A stretch of DNA of 64,000 bases from Helicobacter pylori NQ4053 (GTDB taxonomy: Bacteria; Campylobacterota; Campylobacteria; Campylobacterales; Helicobacteraceae), in the NCBI RefSeq assembly GCF_000274605.1, contig NZ_AKNV01000004.1:124001-188000 (forward strand). The letters run 5' to 3'. Within the stretch, counting starts at the first letter, position 1. The number at the start of each line of letters is the position of its first letter. The notes below the pieces were generated by a model. It saw only the letters and a list, made by a program, of their open reading frames with translations. It searched no databases and was not told the origin of the DNA. Shown piece by piece: positions 1 through 11,948 of this stretch. Both the position numbers and the translations under genes were made by a program.

Positions 1-395
1 CCGATAAAGACCATAATATTGAAGTAACCCTTTACAAGCTCAGCCAAAGAGTGGGCGATATTTACATGACTAAACGGAACATTTGTTTTAGCCAAAAATG
101 TTCGGCCAAATGGATTGCTGCAAGGGATTTGTTTGGCAAGGTGAGCTATGGGGATTTGTTTGATGACATTGTTTTAGGGAGGGATATTTTTAAAGGTTTA
201 GGGAAACGCCACCTAACCCCTGAATACGTGATCCAAAGGTTTCAAAAAAGCGGGGAAATTATCCTTTATGAAAGAAAAAATGGCCTGATTTCTTTCCAAA
301 ACTTGACGCAAAAAATTGCTATTAGGATTGAACCCTATGAGCCTTCTTTGCAAGATTTAGAAGACAATGAAAACGCTGATAGCGAGCTCCAATGA
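1..395 (+). CDS. conserved hypothetical protein, C-terminal part (5' end outside window)
   Basis: The reading frame is open from base 3 to a TGA stop, so the gene began before the window; 130 residues are visible. By position it should match HP0838 of strain 26695 (memory). The visible part is soluble and mixed in charge, has two cysteines six residues apart (ICFSQKC), no membrane segment, and an acidic tail (DLEDNENADSE). No family was recognised. Its stop overlaps the start of the following porin gene (ATGA), so the two are probably co-translated. A GTG at base 51 could be read as a start, but the upstream frame is equally well coding, so a truncated view is more likely. Confidence 0.75.
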   Translation, partial: DKDHNIEVTLYKLSQRVGDIYMTKRNICFSQKCSAKWIAARDLFGKVSYGDLFDDIVLGRDIFKGLGKRHLTPEYVIQRFQKSGEIILYERKNGLISFQNLTQKIAIRIEPYEPSLQDLEDNENADSELQ

Positions 396-2155
396 AAAAC
401 TTTTCCCCACTTTATTACTTTAAAAAGCTCAAAAAACGCCATTTAATCGCTCTGAGCCTGCCCTTGCTTTCTTATGCCAATGGCTTTAAAATCCAAGAGC
501 AAAGCTTGAATGGCACGGCTTTAGGCTCGGCGTATGTCGCTGGGGCTAGGGGCGCTGACGCTTCTTTTTACAACCCGGCTAACATGGGCTTTACTAACGA
601 TTGGGGCGAAAACAGAAGCGAATTTGAAATGACCACCACCGTGATTAACATTCCAGCCTTTAGCTTTAAAGTCCCTACGACCAATCAAGGCTTGTACTCG
701 GTAACGAGTTTAGAAATTGATAAAAGCCAACAAAATATTTTAGGCATCATCAACACTATAGGGCTTGGCAATATCCTTAAAGCGCTTGGCAATACGGCCG
801 CTACCAATGGCCTGCAACAAGCTATCAATCGTGTTCAAGGGCTTATGAATCTAACCAATCAAAAAGTCGTAACCCTTTCTTCAAAACCTGACACTCAGAT
901 CGTGAATGGCTGGACAGGCACGACTAATTTTGTTTTACCCAAATTCTTTTATAAAACGCGCACACATAACGGCTTCACTTTTGGGGGGAGTTTCACCGCT
1001 CCTAGCGGGTTAGGCATGAAATGGAATGGTAAGGGGGGGGAATTTTTGCATGATGTGTTTATCATGATGGTAGAGCTTGCCCCTAGCATGAGCTACACTA
1101 TCAATAAACGCTTTTCAGTGGGTGTGGGCTTAAGGGGGCTTTATGCGACCGGGAGCTTTAATAACACCGTTTATGTGCCTTTAGAGGGCGCTTCGGTTTT
1201 GAGCGCGGAGCAAATCTTAAACTTACCCAACAACGTTTTTGCCGATCAAGTGCCAAGTAATATGATGACTTTATTAGGCAATATTGGCTATCAGCCGGCG
1301 CTCAATTGCCAAAAAGCCGGTGGGGATATGAGCGATCAGAGCTGTCAAGAGTTTTATAACGGCTTGAAAAAAATCATGGGCTATAGCGGCTTAATCAAAG
1401 CGAGCGCGAATCTTTATGGCACGACTCAAGTCGTGCAAAAATCTAACGGGCAAGGCATATCGGGGGGCTATAGAGTGGGTTCGAGTTTGCGTGTGTTTGA
1501 TCATGGCATGTTTTCGGTGGTGTATAATTCTTCAGTTACCTTTAACATGAAAGGCGGTTTAGTGGCTATCACAGAGCTTGGCCCTTCTTTAGGGAGCGTT
1601 TTGACTAAAGGCAGCTTGAATATCAATGTTTCACTCCCCCAAACCCTAAGCCTAGCCTACGCCCACCAATTTTTTAAAGACCATTTAAGAATAGAGGGGG
1701 TGTTTGAGTGCACCTTTTGGAGTCAAGGGAATAAATTTTTAGTAACCCCTGATTTTGCGAACGCCACTTACAAGGGCTTAAGCGGGACGGTGGCTTCACT
1801 AGACTCTGAAACGCTTAAAAAAATGGTAGGCCTAGCGAATTTTAAAAGCGTGATGAACATGGGGGCTGGCTGGAGGGACACCAACACCTTTAGATTAGGG
1901 GTAACTTACATGGGCAAAAGCTTGCGTTTAATGGGTGCTATTGATTATGATCAAGCTCCAAGCCCCCAAGATGCGATAGGCATTCCGGATTCTAATGGCT
2001 ATACCGTAGCTTTTGGGACTAAATACAATTTTAGGGGTTTTGATTTGGGCGTAGCGGGGAGTTTCACTTTTAAAAGCAACCGCTCCAGTTTGTATCAATC
2101 CCCAACCATTGGGCAATTGAGAATCTTTAGTGCCTCTTTGGGCTATCGCTGGTAA
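392..2155 (+). CDS. FadL/OmpP1-family outer membrane protein
   Basis: Probable outer-membrane beta-barrel for hydrophobic substrates (FadL/TodX/OmpP1 family). A basic N-terminus and hydrophobic core end near LLSYA, giving a signal peptide of about 29 residues. The mature protein opens with NGFKIQEQSLNGTALGSAYV and GADASFYNPANM, the N-terminal hatch signature of FadL. Length is 587 residues, long for the family. The chain ends in an aromatic residue (GYRW), as expected for BAM-dependent barrels. Two cysteines (LNCQ, SCQEF) in the middle could form a loop disulfide. By position it is HP0839. A run of eight G lies in the coding sequence near codon 215; the frame is intact here. The substrate is not known from the sequence. 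Confidence 0.9.
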   Translation: MKNFSPLYYFKKLKKRHLIALSLPLLSYANGFKIQEQSLNGTALGSAYVAGARGADASFYNPANMGFTNDWGENRSEFEMTTTVINIPAFSFKVPTTNQGLYSVTSLEIDKSQQNILGIINTIGLGNILKALGNTAATNGLQQAINRVQGLMNLTNQKVVTLSSKPDTQIVNGWTGTTNFVLPKFFYKTRTHNGFTFGGSFTAPSGLGMKWNGKGGEFLHDVFIMMVELAPSMSYTINKRFSVGVGLRGLYATGSFNNTVYVPLEGASVLSAEQILNLPNNVFADQVPSNMMTLLGNIGYQPALNCQKAGGDMSDQSCQEFYNGLKKIMGYSGLIKASANLYGTTQVVQKSNGQGISGGYRVGSSLRVFDHGMFSVVYNSSVTFNMKGGLVAITELGPSLGSVLTKGSLNINVSLPQTLSLAYAHQFFKDHLRIEGVFECTFWSQGNKFLVTPDFANATYKGLSGTVASLDSETLKKMVGLANFKSVMNMGAGWRDTNTFRLGVTYMGKSLRLMGAIDYDQAPSPQDAIGIPDSNGYTVAFGTKYNFRGFDLGVAGSFTFKSNRSSLYQSPTIGQLRIFSASLGYRW

Positions 2156-4433
<2,278 letters not shown>

Positions 4434-4434
<1 letters not shown>

Positions 4435-5171
4435 TGCTAGAAGCCCTAAACGCCCTAAACCAGCTTAACGCCCTTCATTCCAAAAACGCCGCGCACCATT
4501 TTAACGCCACTTTACCCATTCTTTTAAAGGTTTTAGAAAAACAAGATAAAGACCTTTTTCTTTTGCAAGTGGGTAATAAAATTATCCCCACCAAAAGCGA
4601 ACAGGAATTAAAAATCAATCAGCCCTATTTTGCGGTTATGCAAAGAAATCAGCTGGGCGATATTGTGCTTAAAAATTTAGTGCCTGCCCCAAAAATCTTA
4701 GACGCATTAGACGATTTGCCCGCTCTTGAAATGAAAAAAATCAAAGAAATATTGAGCGCCAAAGACAACACCCCTTTAAAAGAATACAAAGAACTTTTGA
4801 GCGAAAAATTAATCCATGCTAAAAGCTCGCAAGAGTTTTTGAATACAGCCAACATGCTTTTAAGCTTGCAATCGCAGGTTTTAAGCTTTGTGGTTGAAAA
4901 CGAACGCAAAAAAGCTTTTTTACAGATGAAAGCCAAAAAACAAAGCGTTGATTTTTACGCTCTGTATCCTAACTTGGGCGAAATTGGAGGCGTTATTTAT
5001 TTGAAAGAAAAAGAAAAACAGCTTTTTTTAAAAACCACCCTCCAAAGGACTCAAGAGGTTTTAAAAGAGGCTCAAAACACCCTTTTAGGCTTTTCTTTTG
5101 TGGAAATTGTGTGCGAAAAAACCCCCATGCTTTTCGCCTTTGAAGAGCGCTTATTGGACACGATAGGATAA
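4434..5171 (+). CDS. conserved hypothetical protein (HP0842-like)
   Basis: Soluble-looking protein of 245 residues, Lys/Glu-rich and largely helical, with no signal peptide or membrane segment. No family was recognised. It is translationally coupled to coaBC through TAATG, but nothing in the sequence ties it to CoA synthesis. It is the last gene of the plus-strand cluster; the next gene (thiE) is convergent about 110 bp away. The only structure seen in the gap is a short perfect inverted repeat (GCGTTTT-A-AAAACGC) whose loop is too small for an ordinary terminator. Confidence 0.7.
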
Positions 5172-5280
5172 AACTTTTAGCGTTTTAAAAACGCCTTTAT
5201 GATGGATTTAAGCGCTTTTTTATCCAATAAAAGAGCGATACCCTCTTTTTACATTAATCCATGCGGAATTTTAGAATTCC

Positions 5281-5934
5281 TCACGCATTTTTTAAAAGTG
5301 TTTCAACCGCTAAGGCTTTATCTTTGGCTTGTGTGATCGTGCTAATGACTGCGATACCCCCATATTCCCACAATTTTGAAGCGTTATCTGTCGTGATGCC
5401 CCCAATCGCTATCAGGGGTTTTTTCACCCCGCTATCGTGTATTTTTTTTAAAAGATTGACGCCTACAACTTCTTTAGCGTCTTTTTTAGATGGTGTGGGG
5501 AAAATAGGGCCTACCCCTAAATAGGCTACGCCGTCTAAATGGCGCGCTTTTAGGGCTTGCTCTAAAGTATTGACGCTCAAACCGATAAAAAGGCGCTTTT
5601 TGCATAAAGTTATTACCTCTTCTATAGCCATGTCTTCTTGCCCCACATGCACGCCATCAGCCTTTAATTCTAGTGCGAGTCGCACCTCATCATTAATAAT
5701 AAAAGGCACGCCGTATTTTTTGCATAATTTTTGACACTCTAGGGCTAATTGTTTGATTTCAACAGGATCTTGTAAGGCTAAATCGCCTTTTTGGCGGAAT
5801 TGAAACGCTGTGATTTTAGATTGTAAAGCTAATTCTAAAGTGTCTAAAAGCGCGTTTGTCCTATCGCCTTTTATATGGTAGAAATCTTGCGAACCAGCCA
5901 CAAACATGAGTTTCAAACAATCCGCATCAAACAT
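5281..5934 (-). CDS. thiE: thiamine-phosphate synthase
   Basis: Joins HMP pyrophosphate and the thiazole phosphate to make thiamine phosphate. Family motifs in order: AFQFRQKG (pyrophosphate/Mg region), [20 protein letters not shown] with the conserved Asn-Asp, HVGQEDM, the phosphate-loop type [14 protein letters not shown], and [10 protein letters not shown]. Length (217) is standard. The ATG start lies inside the end of thiD (8-nt overlap), so it is last in a thiM-thiD-thiE operon. No thiC or thiG lies nearby, which fits H. pylori as a salvager of thiamine precursors. By position HP0843. Confidence 0.93.
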   Translation of the reverse strand: MFDADCLKLMFVAGSQDFYHIKGDRTNALLDTLELALQSKITAFQFRQKGDLALQDPVEIKQLALECQKLCKKYGVPFIINDEVRLALELKADGVHVGQEDMAIEEVITLCKKRLFIGLSVNTLEQALKARHLDGVAYLGVGPIFPTPSKKDAKEVVGVNLLKKIHDSGVKKPLIAIGGITTDNASKLWEYGGIAVISTITQAKDKALAVETLLKNA

Positions 5935-6736
5935 GCTTTTTGATGCTCCACAAATTCAAAGGCCCATGCCCATGCCCAATGTTTAAGGGGTTTTGAATGA
6001 TAATAGTTAAAAGCTCTTTAGCCTTTGTGATAGCGTTTTTTAAATCCAACCCTTGAGCGAGTAAGCCCACAATCAAGCTAGACAGAACGCAACCCGTGCC
6101 ATGCGTGTTTTTGGTGTTAAAGCGCTTAGCGTTTAAGATAAATTCAGCGTCTTCTAAAAACACCCAGTCGTTGCTAAATTCCCCTTGAAAATGCTCTGTA
6201 TGCCCCCCTTTAATCACGGCGTTTTTAACGCCTAAATCCCTTAAAATACCCATCGCTTTTGAAGCGCTTTTATCGTCTCGCACTTGAACGCCTGTGAGCG
6301 CATAGACTTCAGGGAGGTTAGGGGTTAGTAAATTGGTTTTAGGTAAAAGGCGTTTTTTTAAGCTTAGAATCGCCTCTTCTTCTAAAAGCAAAGCCCCATT
6401 CTTTGCCACCATCACCGGATCTAAAACGCACAACCCAAAATCGCAAGTTTCTAAAGTGTCCGCTACGCATTCAATGATTTGAGCGTTGCATAACGCTCCC
6501 ATTTTGAACGCTTTGATAGAAAAATCATCTTTGATGGCTAAGATTTGCGCTTTCACGCTCTCAACGCTCAACGGATAAACCCCATGCACGCCCTGTGTGT
6601 TTTGCGCGGTGATGCAAGTGATCACGCTTGTCCCAAACACGCCCAAAGTTTGGAACGCTTTCAAATCGGCCTGTATCCCAGCGCCCCCACCGCTATCGCT
6701 GCCAGCAATGCTTAAAACTTGCGGATAAACTTTCAC
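5927..6736 (-). CDS. thiD: hydroxymethylpyrimidine/phosphomethylpyrimidine kinase
   Basis: Phosphorylates HMP and HMP-P to HMP-PP for thiamine synthesis (ribokinase-like fold). The N-terminus carries [20 protein letters not shown], the HMP-binding signature, followed by TCITAQNT. Near the C-terminus [13 protein letters not shown] holds the anion hole and catalytic Cys region. Length (269) is normal. The start is GTG, overlapping the thiM stop in GTGA, so translation is coupled at both ends of the gene. By position HP0844. Confidence 0.93.
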   Translation of the reverse strand: MKVYPQVLSIAGSDSGGGAGIQADLKAFQTLGVFGTSVITCITAQNTQGVHGVYPLSVESVKAQILAIKDDFSIKAFKMGALCNAQIIECVADTLETCDFGLCVLDPVMVAKNGALLLEEEAILSLKKRLLPKTNLLTPNLPEVYALTGVQVRDDKSASKAMGILRDLGVKNAVIKGGHTEHFQGEFSNDWVFLEDAEFILNAKRFNTKNTHGTGCVLSSLIVGLLAQGLDLKNAITKAKELLTIIIQNPLNIGHGHGPLNLWSIKKHV

Positions 6737-7512
6737 AATACTTCCTTAATAAGGCTATTTTCTAACTTTATGGGCAAGCTTAGAGCGTCTAAAAAATAAA
6801 ACAAAAACGAACCATTAGAGCCGTTATTTTCTAACGCTTTTTTTTGCGCGTTAAAAGCGGCTTGTTTATAGAAAGCGCAAAGTTGCGCCATAGAATCTAA
6901 GGGGTCTTTTTTCAAACTTAAAAAGCTCGCGCACGCCGCGGCATGCAAACACCCAGCCCCAGTAATTGCAGTCAAATATTCGCTCCCCCCAGTAATACTA
7001 AAAACTTTTTTCCCATCGCTCACGTAATCTGTTTTACCCGTCATTACCGCTATCACAGAATACTTTTGAGCCGCTCGTTTGACAATTTCTATAGGCGTGG
7101 TAGAATGCTTGGAATCTAACCCCTTACTTTCGCAAGAAATACCCACTAAAGAGCCTAATTCGGCGGCATTGCCCCTAAGCGCGCTAATCCCACCACTTTT
7201 CAAAAGCTCTAAGCTTGTGTCATGACGCAAAGCGCTCGCTGAACACCCCACAGGATCCAACACGATGGGTTTGTTCAAAGCCTTGTAACGTTTGATCGCC
7301 TCTTTAGCGCATAAAATGGTGCGATCATTAAGGGTGCCAATATTGATAGCGAGCGCGTCAGAAATTTTCGCTAAATCTTGCATTTCAGCGATCGCATCGC
7401 TCATTAAAGGCGATGCCCCTAAAGCTAATAATCCATTAGCCACAAATTGCGCCGCCACATAATTGGTGATATTATGCACTAAAGGGCGTTTTTGGCGTAA
7501 TTCTTTTAACAT
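6733..7512 (-). CDS. thiM: hydroxyethylthiazole kinase
   Basis: Salvage enzyme that phosphorylates the thiazole alcohol before coupling by ThiE. Motifs: [20 protein letters not shown] near the N-terminus, [22 protein letters not shown], and the nucleotide/anion loop [13 protein letters not shown]. The ATG is preferred over a GTG one codon upstream because GGAGG lies 6 nt before the ATG. This gives 259 residues, normal for the family. It is first in the thiMDE operon. A candidate -10 (TAAAAT) lies about 25 bp upstream. The short leader (85 bp to hsdR) shows no recognisable TPP riboswitch. By position HP0845. Confidence 0.93.
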   Translation of the reverse strand: MLKELRQKRPLVHNITNYVAAQFVANGLLALGASPLMSDAIAEMQDLAKISDALAINIGTLNDRTILCAKEAIKRYKALNKPIVLDPVGCSASALRHDTSLELLKSGGISALRGNAAELGSLVGISCESKGLDSKHSTTPIEIVKRAAQKYSVIAVMTGKTDYVSDGKKVFSITGGSEYLTAITGAGCLHAAACASFLSLKKDPLDSMAQLCAFYKQAAFNAQKKALENNGSNGSFLFYFLDALSLPIKLENSLIKEVL

Positions 7513-7599
7513 CACAAGCCTCCTTAAAATTTCTTTTATTTTACAAAAAATCCATTAAACGGCGCTTTTTTTGAGCCTTAATACAAAAGCGTTCATGAA

Positions 7600-10500
7600 C
7601 TATTTTTCATTAACCTCATCTTTTTTAACCCCATTTTTCTTAAATATAGCGCTAGTGAGATCACAAAAGCGGTGGAAAAAACGAGAAAGGCTTGCAGCGA
7701 CTTTTTCTTTCACCTCTTGATAGCGCGAATTTTTATCAAACCTGGAGACTTTTTCTTCAATGATTTCAGGAAATTCCGTCCCGCTGAAATTGATTTCACC
7801 CCCACTAAAGGCATGCTGCATGAACGAATAGGCTTTTTCTTCATTCAAGCGGTTTTCTTCTATGATATTTTGGAATTCCTCTTCTCTTTTTTGGTGGATA
7901 TAGTTTTGAAAATACGCATGGACTTCTTCATCTTTGTTGTATTTGTCAATGAAACCCATGATCAAATCTCTTTTATTCCTTAATTCTATGCTGGAGTTGA
8001 TGATCGGCTCTATTTTGGTTTTAACGCCTTGAATTTCTAGATCATTCTCTTTAGCGAACTTTTCAATCAAAGTCAAAATGTAGTCAATATTGACTTCCAC
8101 TTGCTTGATGAGTTCAATTTCAAAGATCAAGTCGTCGTTAATCTCTTCTTTATCCTTCCCTTTTTCTGGCCTCATTTCATCGTAAAAATCAAGGTATTTG
8201 CTTTGATAGTCTTGAAAATCCCTTGGATTGATGTGATCGTCTTTGTTGAAATTTTCAAAGCTGTTTAAAATATTTTCTAATTTCAAAATCTTGCCAAAAA
8301 GCTTGATGAAATCCTTTTTCTGGCTTTCTGAAATGATTGGCTCTTTTAAGGGAAATTCGGTTAAAAGCCTTCCAATCAAACCCTCATAGCCCTCGTATTC
8401 TTTATGATTATCTGTGTAGCCTTTCAAATAATCTTCATATTTTCTTAATAGCGCAATAGACCTAGCGTCCTTATTGCCAAAAAGCATGAGCGCATCATTC
8501 AAATCTTGCTCCAAATCCCTAAAACACACGATATTCCCATGCGTTTTGACGCTGTCTAAAATGCGGTTCGTGCGTGAAAAGGCTTGGATTAGCCCATGGT
8601 ATTTCAGGTTTTTATCCACCCAAAGGGTGTTGAGCCTTGTAGCGTCAAACCCGGTAAGAAACATGTTTGCCACCAGTAAAAGATCGATTTCACGCTCCTT
8701 CATTTTTTGAGAAAGATCCTTATAATAGCTTTGGAATTTTTGATCCGAAGTGTCAAAAGAAGTTTTAAACATCCCGTTATAATCCGCAATCGCGCCCTCT
8801 AAAAAATCCCTTGAGCTTTTGTCTAGCTGGCAAGCGCTTTCATTGTTTTCATCTTCTAGCGCTTCAATTTCTTCATTAGCGCTATAACTGAAAATGGTAG
8901 CGATTTTAAGGTCGTGTTTTTCTTCTTTAAAGGCTTGGTAGTATTTTTTCAGAGCTTCTATACCAGAACATGCCAGAATGGAATTGAATTTTTTACTTTT
9001 AGTGGCTTGATGGAAACGCTCTACAATGCATTTTGCGATTTCTTTAATCCTCCTAGTATCTAAAAGAGCGTTTTTTTCATCAACCGCTCTAACCTCTTTA
9101 TCTTTAATGCCCTCTTTAGCTTTAATGGTGTTGTGGTATTCCACTCTAAAGGGCAAAACGTTTTTATCCCTGATCGCATCAATAATGGTGTATTGGTGGA
9201 GGCATCTCCCAAATTTTTGCTCTGTCGTGCCTAACGGGTTGTTTTTATCGCAATTTTTTTCAAAAATGGGCGTGCCGGTGAAGCCAAAAAGGTGGTATTT
9301 TTTAAACGCTTTAGTGATAGCTTGGTGCATCGATCCTAGCTGACTCCTGTGGCATTCATCAAAAATCATCACCACCTCTTCATTAAAAATCGCATGCCCT
9401 TTAAGGTGGGCTTTAACGAATTTGTCTAATTTTTGGATCGTGGTGATAATGATTTTAGCGTTAAAATCTTCAAGCTGTTGTTTTAAAATCTTGGTGCTGG
9501 TGTTGGAATTAGCGCAATCTTTTTGGAATTTATCGTATTCTTTCATGGTTTGATAGTCCAAATCCTTCCTGTCCACCACAAACAAAACTTTTGAAACGTG
9601 TTCTAATTCTTTAGCCAAAGTCGCGCTTTTAAAGCTCGTTAAGGTTTTACCGCTCCCTGTCGTGTGCCAGATATAGCCTCCGCTTTGGCTTTTCTTATAA
9701 GTTTTACTATCATGAGTGGCTTTGATTTTTTCTAAAATCCTTTCGGCCGCCACGATTTGATAAGGCCGCATCACCAATAAAACCTCTTCGCTTGTGAAAA
9801 CGCAATAGCGCGTTAAAACGTTCAAAAGGCTGCGCTTCGCAAAAAACGACTTGGCAAAATCCATTAAATCCTCAATATTACGATTCTTGCTGTCCGCCCA
9901 ATAATTCGTGAATTCAAAAGTATCGGCTTTGTTGTTTTTTTCAATTTGGGCTATTCTGGTGGTGTTTGAATAGTATTTACTACTCGTGCCGTTACTGATG
10001 ACAAAAATCTGCACGAACTCAAAAAGCCCGTCTTCAGCACTAAAACTATCCCTTTTATAGCGCTTGATCTGATTGAACGCCTCTCTGATCGCCACACCTC
10101 TTTTTTTCAATTCCACATGCACTAAAGGCAAGCCATTCACAAGGACACTCACATCATAGCGGTTCTCATACTTCCCCCCTTTATTGCTGTATTGGTGGAT
10201 CACTTGCAAGGCGTTTCTATGGATATTTTTCTTATCAATGATTTTAACGTTTTTGGTTTTTCCATTCTCAAGCGTGAGATTAAAAATCGGATCTTCTTGG
10301 ATCTTTCTTGTTTTAGCCTTATAGTCCTCGTTTTTATTAGCGATGAATTGAAAATAAAGAGTGTCCCATTCTTTGGGCGTGAAACAATGATCGTTAAGCT
10401 TTTCTAACTGCTCTTTTAAATTGTCTTTCAATTCTTTTTCATTGTGGATTTGTTTAAATTCATAGCCTTGTTTTTCTAAAAGCTTAATAAACGCCCTTTC

Positions 10501-10602
10501 TAGCTCTGCTTCGCTCTCATAAGTGCTTTTCCTTTCACTATCGCTATGAAATTGTGCTACTACCGTGCTTTCATTGCTTTCTGCGATCGTTTCGTAATTC
10601 AT
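7600..10602 (-). CDS. hsdR: type I restriction enzyme, R subunit
   Basis: Motor and nuclease subunit of a type I restriction-modification complex. The N-terminal nuclease shows YDVSVLVNGLPLVHVELKKR, a PD-(D/E)XK core with the Asp and the Glu-x-Lys. The SF2 translocase follows: Walker A WHTTGSGKTLTSF near residue 315, DEAD-like IFDECHRSQ, FTGTPIF, and motifs V/VI in FLTGFDATRLNTLW and LIQAFSRTNRI. The C-terminal 250 residues are helical, for assembly. The 1000-residue length is full size and no break was seen. It starts one base after the hsdS stop, last in an hsdM-hsdS-hsdR operon. By position HP0846. Confidence 0.95.
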   Translation of the reverse strand: MNYETIAESNESTVVAQFHSDSERKSTYESEAELERAFIKLLEKQGYEFKQIHNEKELKDNLKEQLEKLNDHCFTPKEWDTLYFQFIANKNEDYKAKTRKIQEDPIFNLTLENGKTKNVKIIDKKNIHRNALQVIHQYSNKGGKYENRYDVSVLVNGLPLVHVELKKRGVAIREAFNQIKRYKRDSFSAEDGLFEFVQIFVISNGTSSKYYSNTTRIAQIEKNNKADTFEFTNYWADSKNRNIEDLMDFAKSFFAKRSLLNVLTRYCVFTSEEVLLVMRPYQIVAAERILEKIKATHDSKTYKKSQSGGYIWHTTGSGKTLTSFKSATLAKELEHVSKVLFVVDRKDLDYQTMKEYDKFQKDCANSNTSTKILKQQLEDFNAKIIITTIQKLDKFVKAHLKGHAIFNEEVVMIFDECHRSQLGSMHQAITKAFKKYHLFGFTGTPIFEKNCDKNNPLGTTEQKFGRCLHQYTIIDAIRDKNVLPFRVEYHNTIKAKEGIKDKEVRAVDEKNALLDTRRIKEIAKCIVERFHQATKSKKFNSILACSGIEALKKYYQAFKEEKHDLKIATIFSYSANEEIEALEDENNESACQLDKSSRDFLEGAIADYNGMFKTSFDTSDQKFQSYYKDLSQKMKEREIDLLLVANMFLTGFDATRLNTLWVDKNLKYHGLIQAFSRTNRILDSVKTHGNIVCFRDLEQDLNDALMLFGNKDARSIALLRKYEDYLKGYTDNHKEYEGYEGLIGRLLTEFPLKEPIISESQKKDFIKLFGKILKLENILNSFENFNKDDHINPRDFQDYQSKYLDFYDEMRPEKGKDKEEINDDLIFEIELIKQVEVNIDYILTLIEKFAKENDLEIQGVKTKIEPIINSSIELRNKRDLIMGFIDKYNKDEEVHAYFQNYIHQKREEEFQNIIEENRLNEEKAYSFMQHAFSGGEINFSGTEFPEIIEEKVSRFDKNSRYQEVKEKVAASLSRFFHRFCDLTSAIFKKNGVKKDEVNEK

Positions 10603-10603
10603 G

Positions 10604-11938
10604 TTATCCCTTATTTTGGAGGGGTTTGAAAGTCAGTAGTTTTTCTCGGTAATATTCGTATTGCTTTTTTCTGGCTTTGATTTCAGCGGGGATACCGGCT
10701 AACAAATCGGTGGTTAGGGCCAAAAATTGATCCAAAATCTTAACGATCTCTTGTTGGATTTCTAGGGGTGGGATGGGGATGGTTATTTGTTTTAAATCAT
10801 TTTCATGGATACGCATAACTTTAGTTCCTGTTATTTTCTTTTCCTTTTCTTTTTGAAAAAAATAAGTTTGAAAGTAATAAATGATAAATTTAGGGTTTTC
10901 ATTTGTAGAATAGCTATACATCTCACCCGAAAAGGCAACCTCTTCATTTCCTAGCCATGCGATACTTTTTCCTACATCTTTTACATTTTCTGAAGTTGTA
11001 ACGATGAGAATATCGTTTGGTTTTGCTTTTTTTAATTTATGGAATAAAGCTTCATTAACATATGAAATTGTCTTATCAATTGAAAGATTGTATTGAGTGT
11101 GTATTTGTCCATAATGAACAACAGGTCTCCCCTTATCTTTTAAATCACTTTTCAAAAGCCCATTACCTCTAGTAAATTCCCCAATATCCCCCAACTTCCT
11201 AAACTCCACCCCCTTAGGCGCTAGAGTGTGGAGTAAGGTTTTCAAGCGTTTGGGGTAGGGTTTTTGCGCTAATTTTTCTTTGGCGTCTTTGCGGCTTTGA
11301 TTAATATCATTAAAGTCTAAAAGCATGTTTTGGTAATACTGGTATTGTTTTTTTCGCGCGTTTAATTCTGTGTTTAATTCTGTGTTTAATTCTGTGTTTA
11401 ATTCTGTGAAAGCGTCCAAAATCTTAACGATCTCTTGTTGGATCTCTAGGGGTGGGATGGGGAACTTATATTTTTTAAAAGCAGTCATATCCACAGAAGC
11501 AAAACCTGAAACATTGGTATTGTTTTTACACCATTCCCCCAAAAGAAAGCATTGGTAAAAAAAGAATTTCATGTCTAAAGCAAGATCACAATTCGCTTTT
11601 TTGCTTAAAAAAGTGAATTGTTGATTCGCTAGCGAATCAACAATTAAAAGGGCATGCTCTCCTATCGTTGCTGTTGTAGAAATAATAATAGAGTTTTTAG
11701 GGAATAGTTTCTTACCTTTCAAAGCCTTTGGGGTAATGTGTTGGATAGAGTCTTTTAAAATCCTCCCATTTTCTCTAATATCTTCCATTCTAAACCAAGG
11801 GATAGTCCCATTTTTCCAAAATTCAGGATTGTTTTTTGATGGGGTGTAACCATTTTTAATTTCAAAAACCTCTTCAAGCGTTTTAAACTCCACCCCCTTA
11901 GGCGCTAAAGTTTGGAGTAGTTTTTCTATGTGGTTCAT
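10604..11938 (-). CDS. hsdS: type I restriction enzyme, specificity subunit with TELN repeat spacer
   Basis: Recognises the bipartite DNA target and docks HsdM and HsdR. The protein has two target-recognition domains, about residues 15-155 and 235-385. Each is introduced by LAPKGVEF and followed by a conserved helical spacer starting IPPLEIQQEIVKILD and containing ARKKQY. In the central spacer four tandem TELN-type tetrapeptides precede ARKKQY, encoded by four exact 12-bp repeats. Length (444) is complete. It starts 10 bp after hsdM. The direct repeats around each domain and the 12-bp repeats are known routes for changing specificity in this family, so the target sequence cannot be deduced here. 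By position in the HP0847-HP0849 region. Confidence 0.93.
   Translation of the reverse strand: MNHIEKLLQTLAPKGVEFKTLEEVFEIKNGYTPSKNNPEFWKNGTIPWFRMEDIRENGRILKDSIQHITPKALKGKKLFPKNSIIISTTATIGEHALLIVDSLANQQFTFLSKKANCDLALDMKFFFYQCFLLGEWCKNNTNVSGFASVDMTAFKKYKFPIPPLEIQQEIVKILDAFTELNTELNTELNTELNARKKQYQYYQNMLLDFNDINQSRKDAKEKLAQKPYPKRLKTLLHTLAPKGVEFRKLGDIGEFTRGNGLLKSDLKDKGRPVVHYGQIHTQYNLSIDKTISYVNEALFHKLKKAKPNDILIVTTSENVKDVGKSIAWLGNEEVAFSGEMYSYSTNENPKFIIYYFQTYFFQKEKEKKITGTKVMRIHENDLKQITIPIPPLEIQQEIVKILDQFLALTTDLLAGIPAEIKARKKQYEYYREKLLTFKPLQNKG
11361..11408 (-). repeat. four tandem 12-bp repeats in the central spacer of hsdS
   Basis: Four perfect copies of TTTAATTCTGTG on the plus strand, read on the coding strand as in-frame tetrapeptide repeats (TELN register). 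The unit is a multiple of three, so gain or loss of a copy lengthens or shortens the helix between the two recognition domains without a frameshift. In EcoR124-type enzymes two versus three such repeats change the spacer length of the recognised DNA. Confidence 0.95.
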
Positions 11939-11948
11939 TTTGCCCCCT

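Noticed and set aside
5180..5194. GCGTTTT-A-AAAACGC as a terminator between the convergent HP0842-like gene and thiE
   Set aside because: A one-base loop cannot form a stable hairpin of this kind and no T run follows.
7513..7599. TPP riboswitch before thiM
   Set aside because: The gap is 87 bp and shows none of the conserved TPP aptamer words (such as CTGAGA or ACCTGATC).
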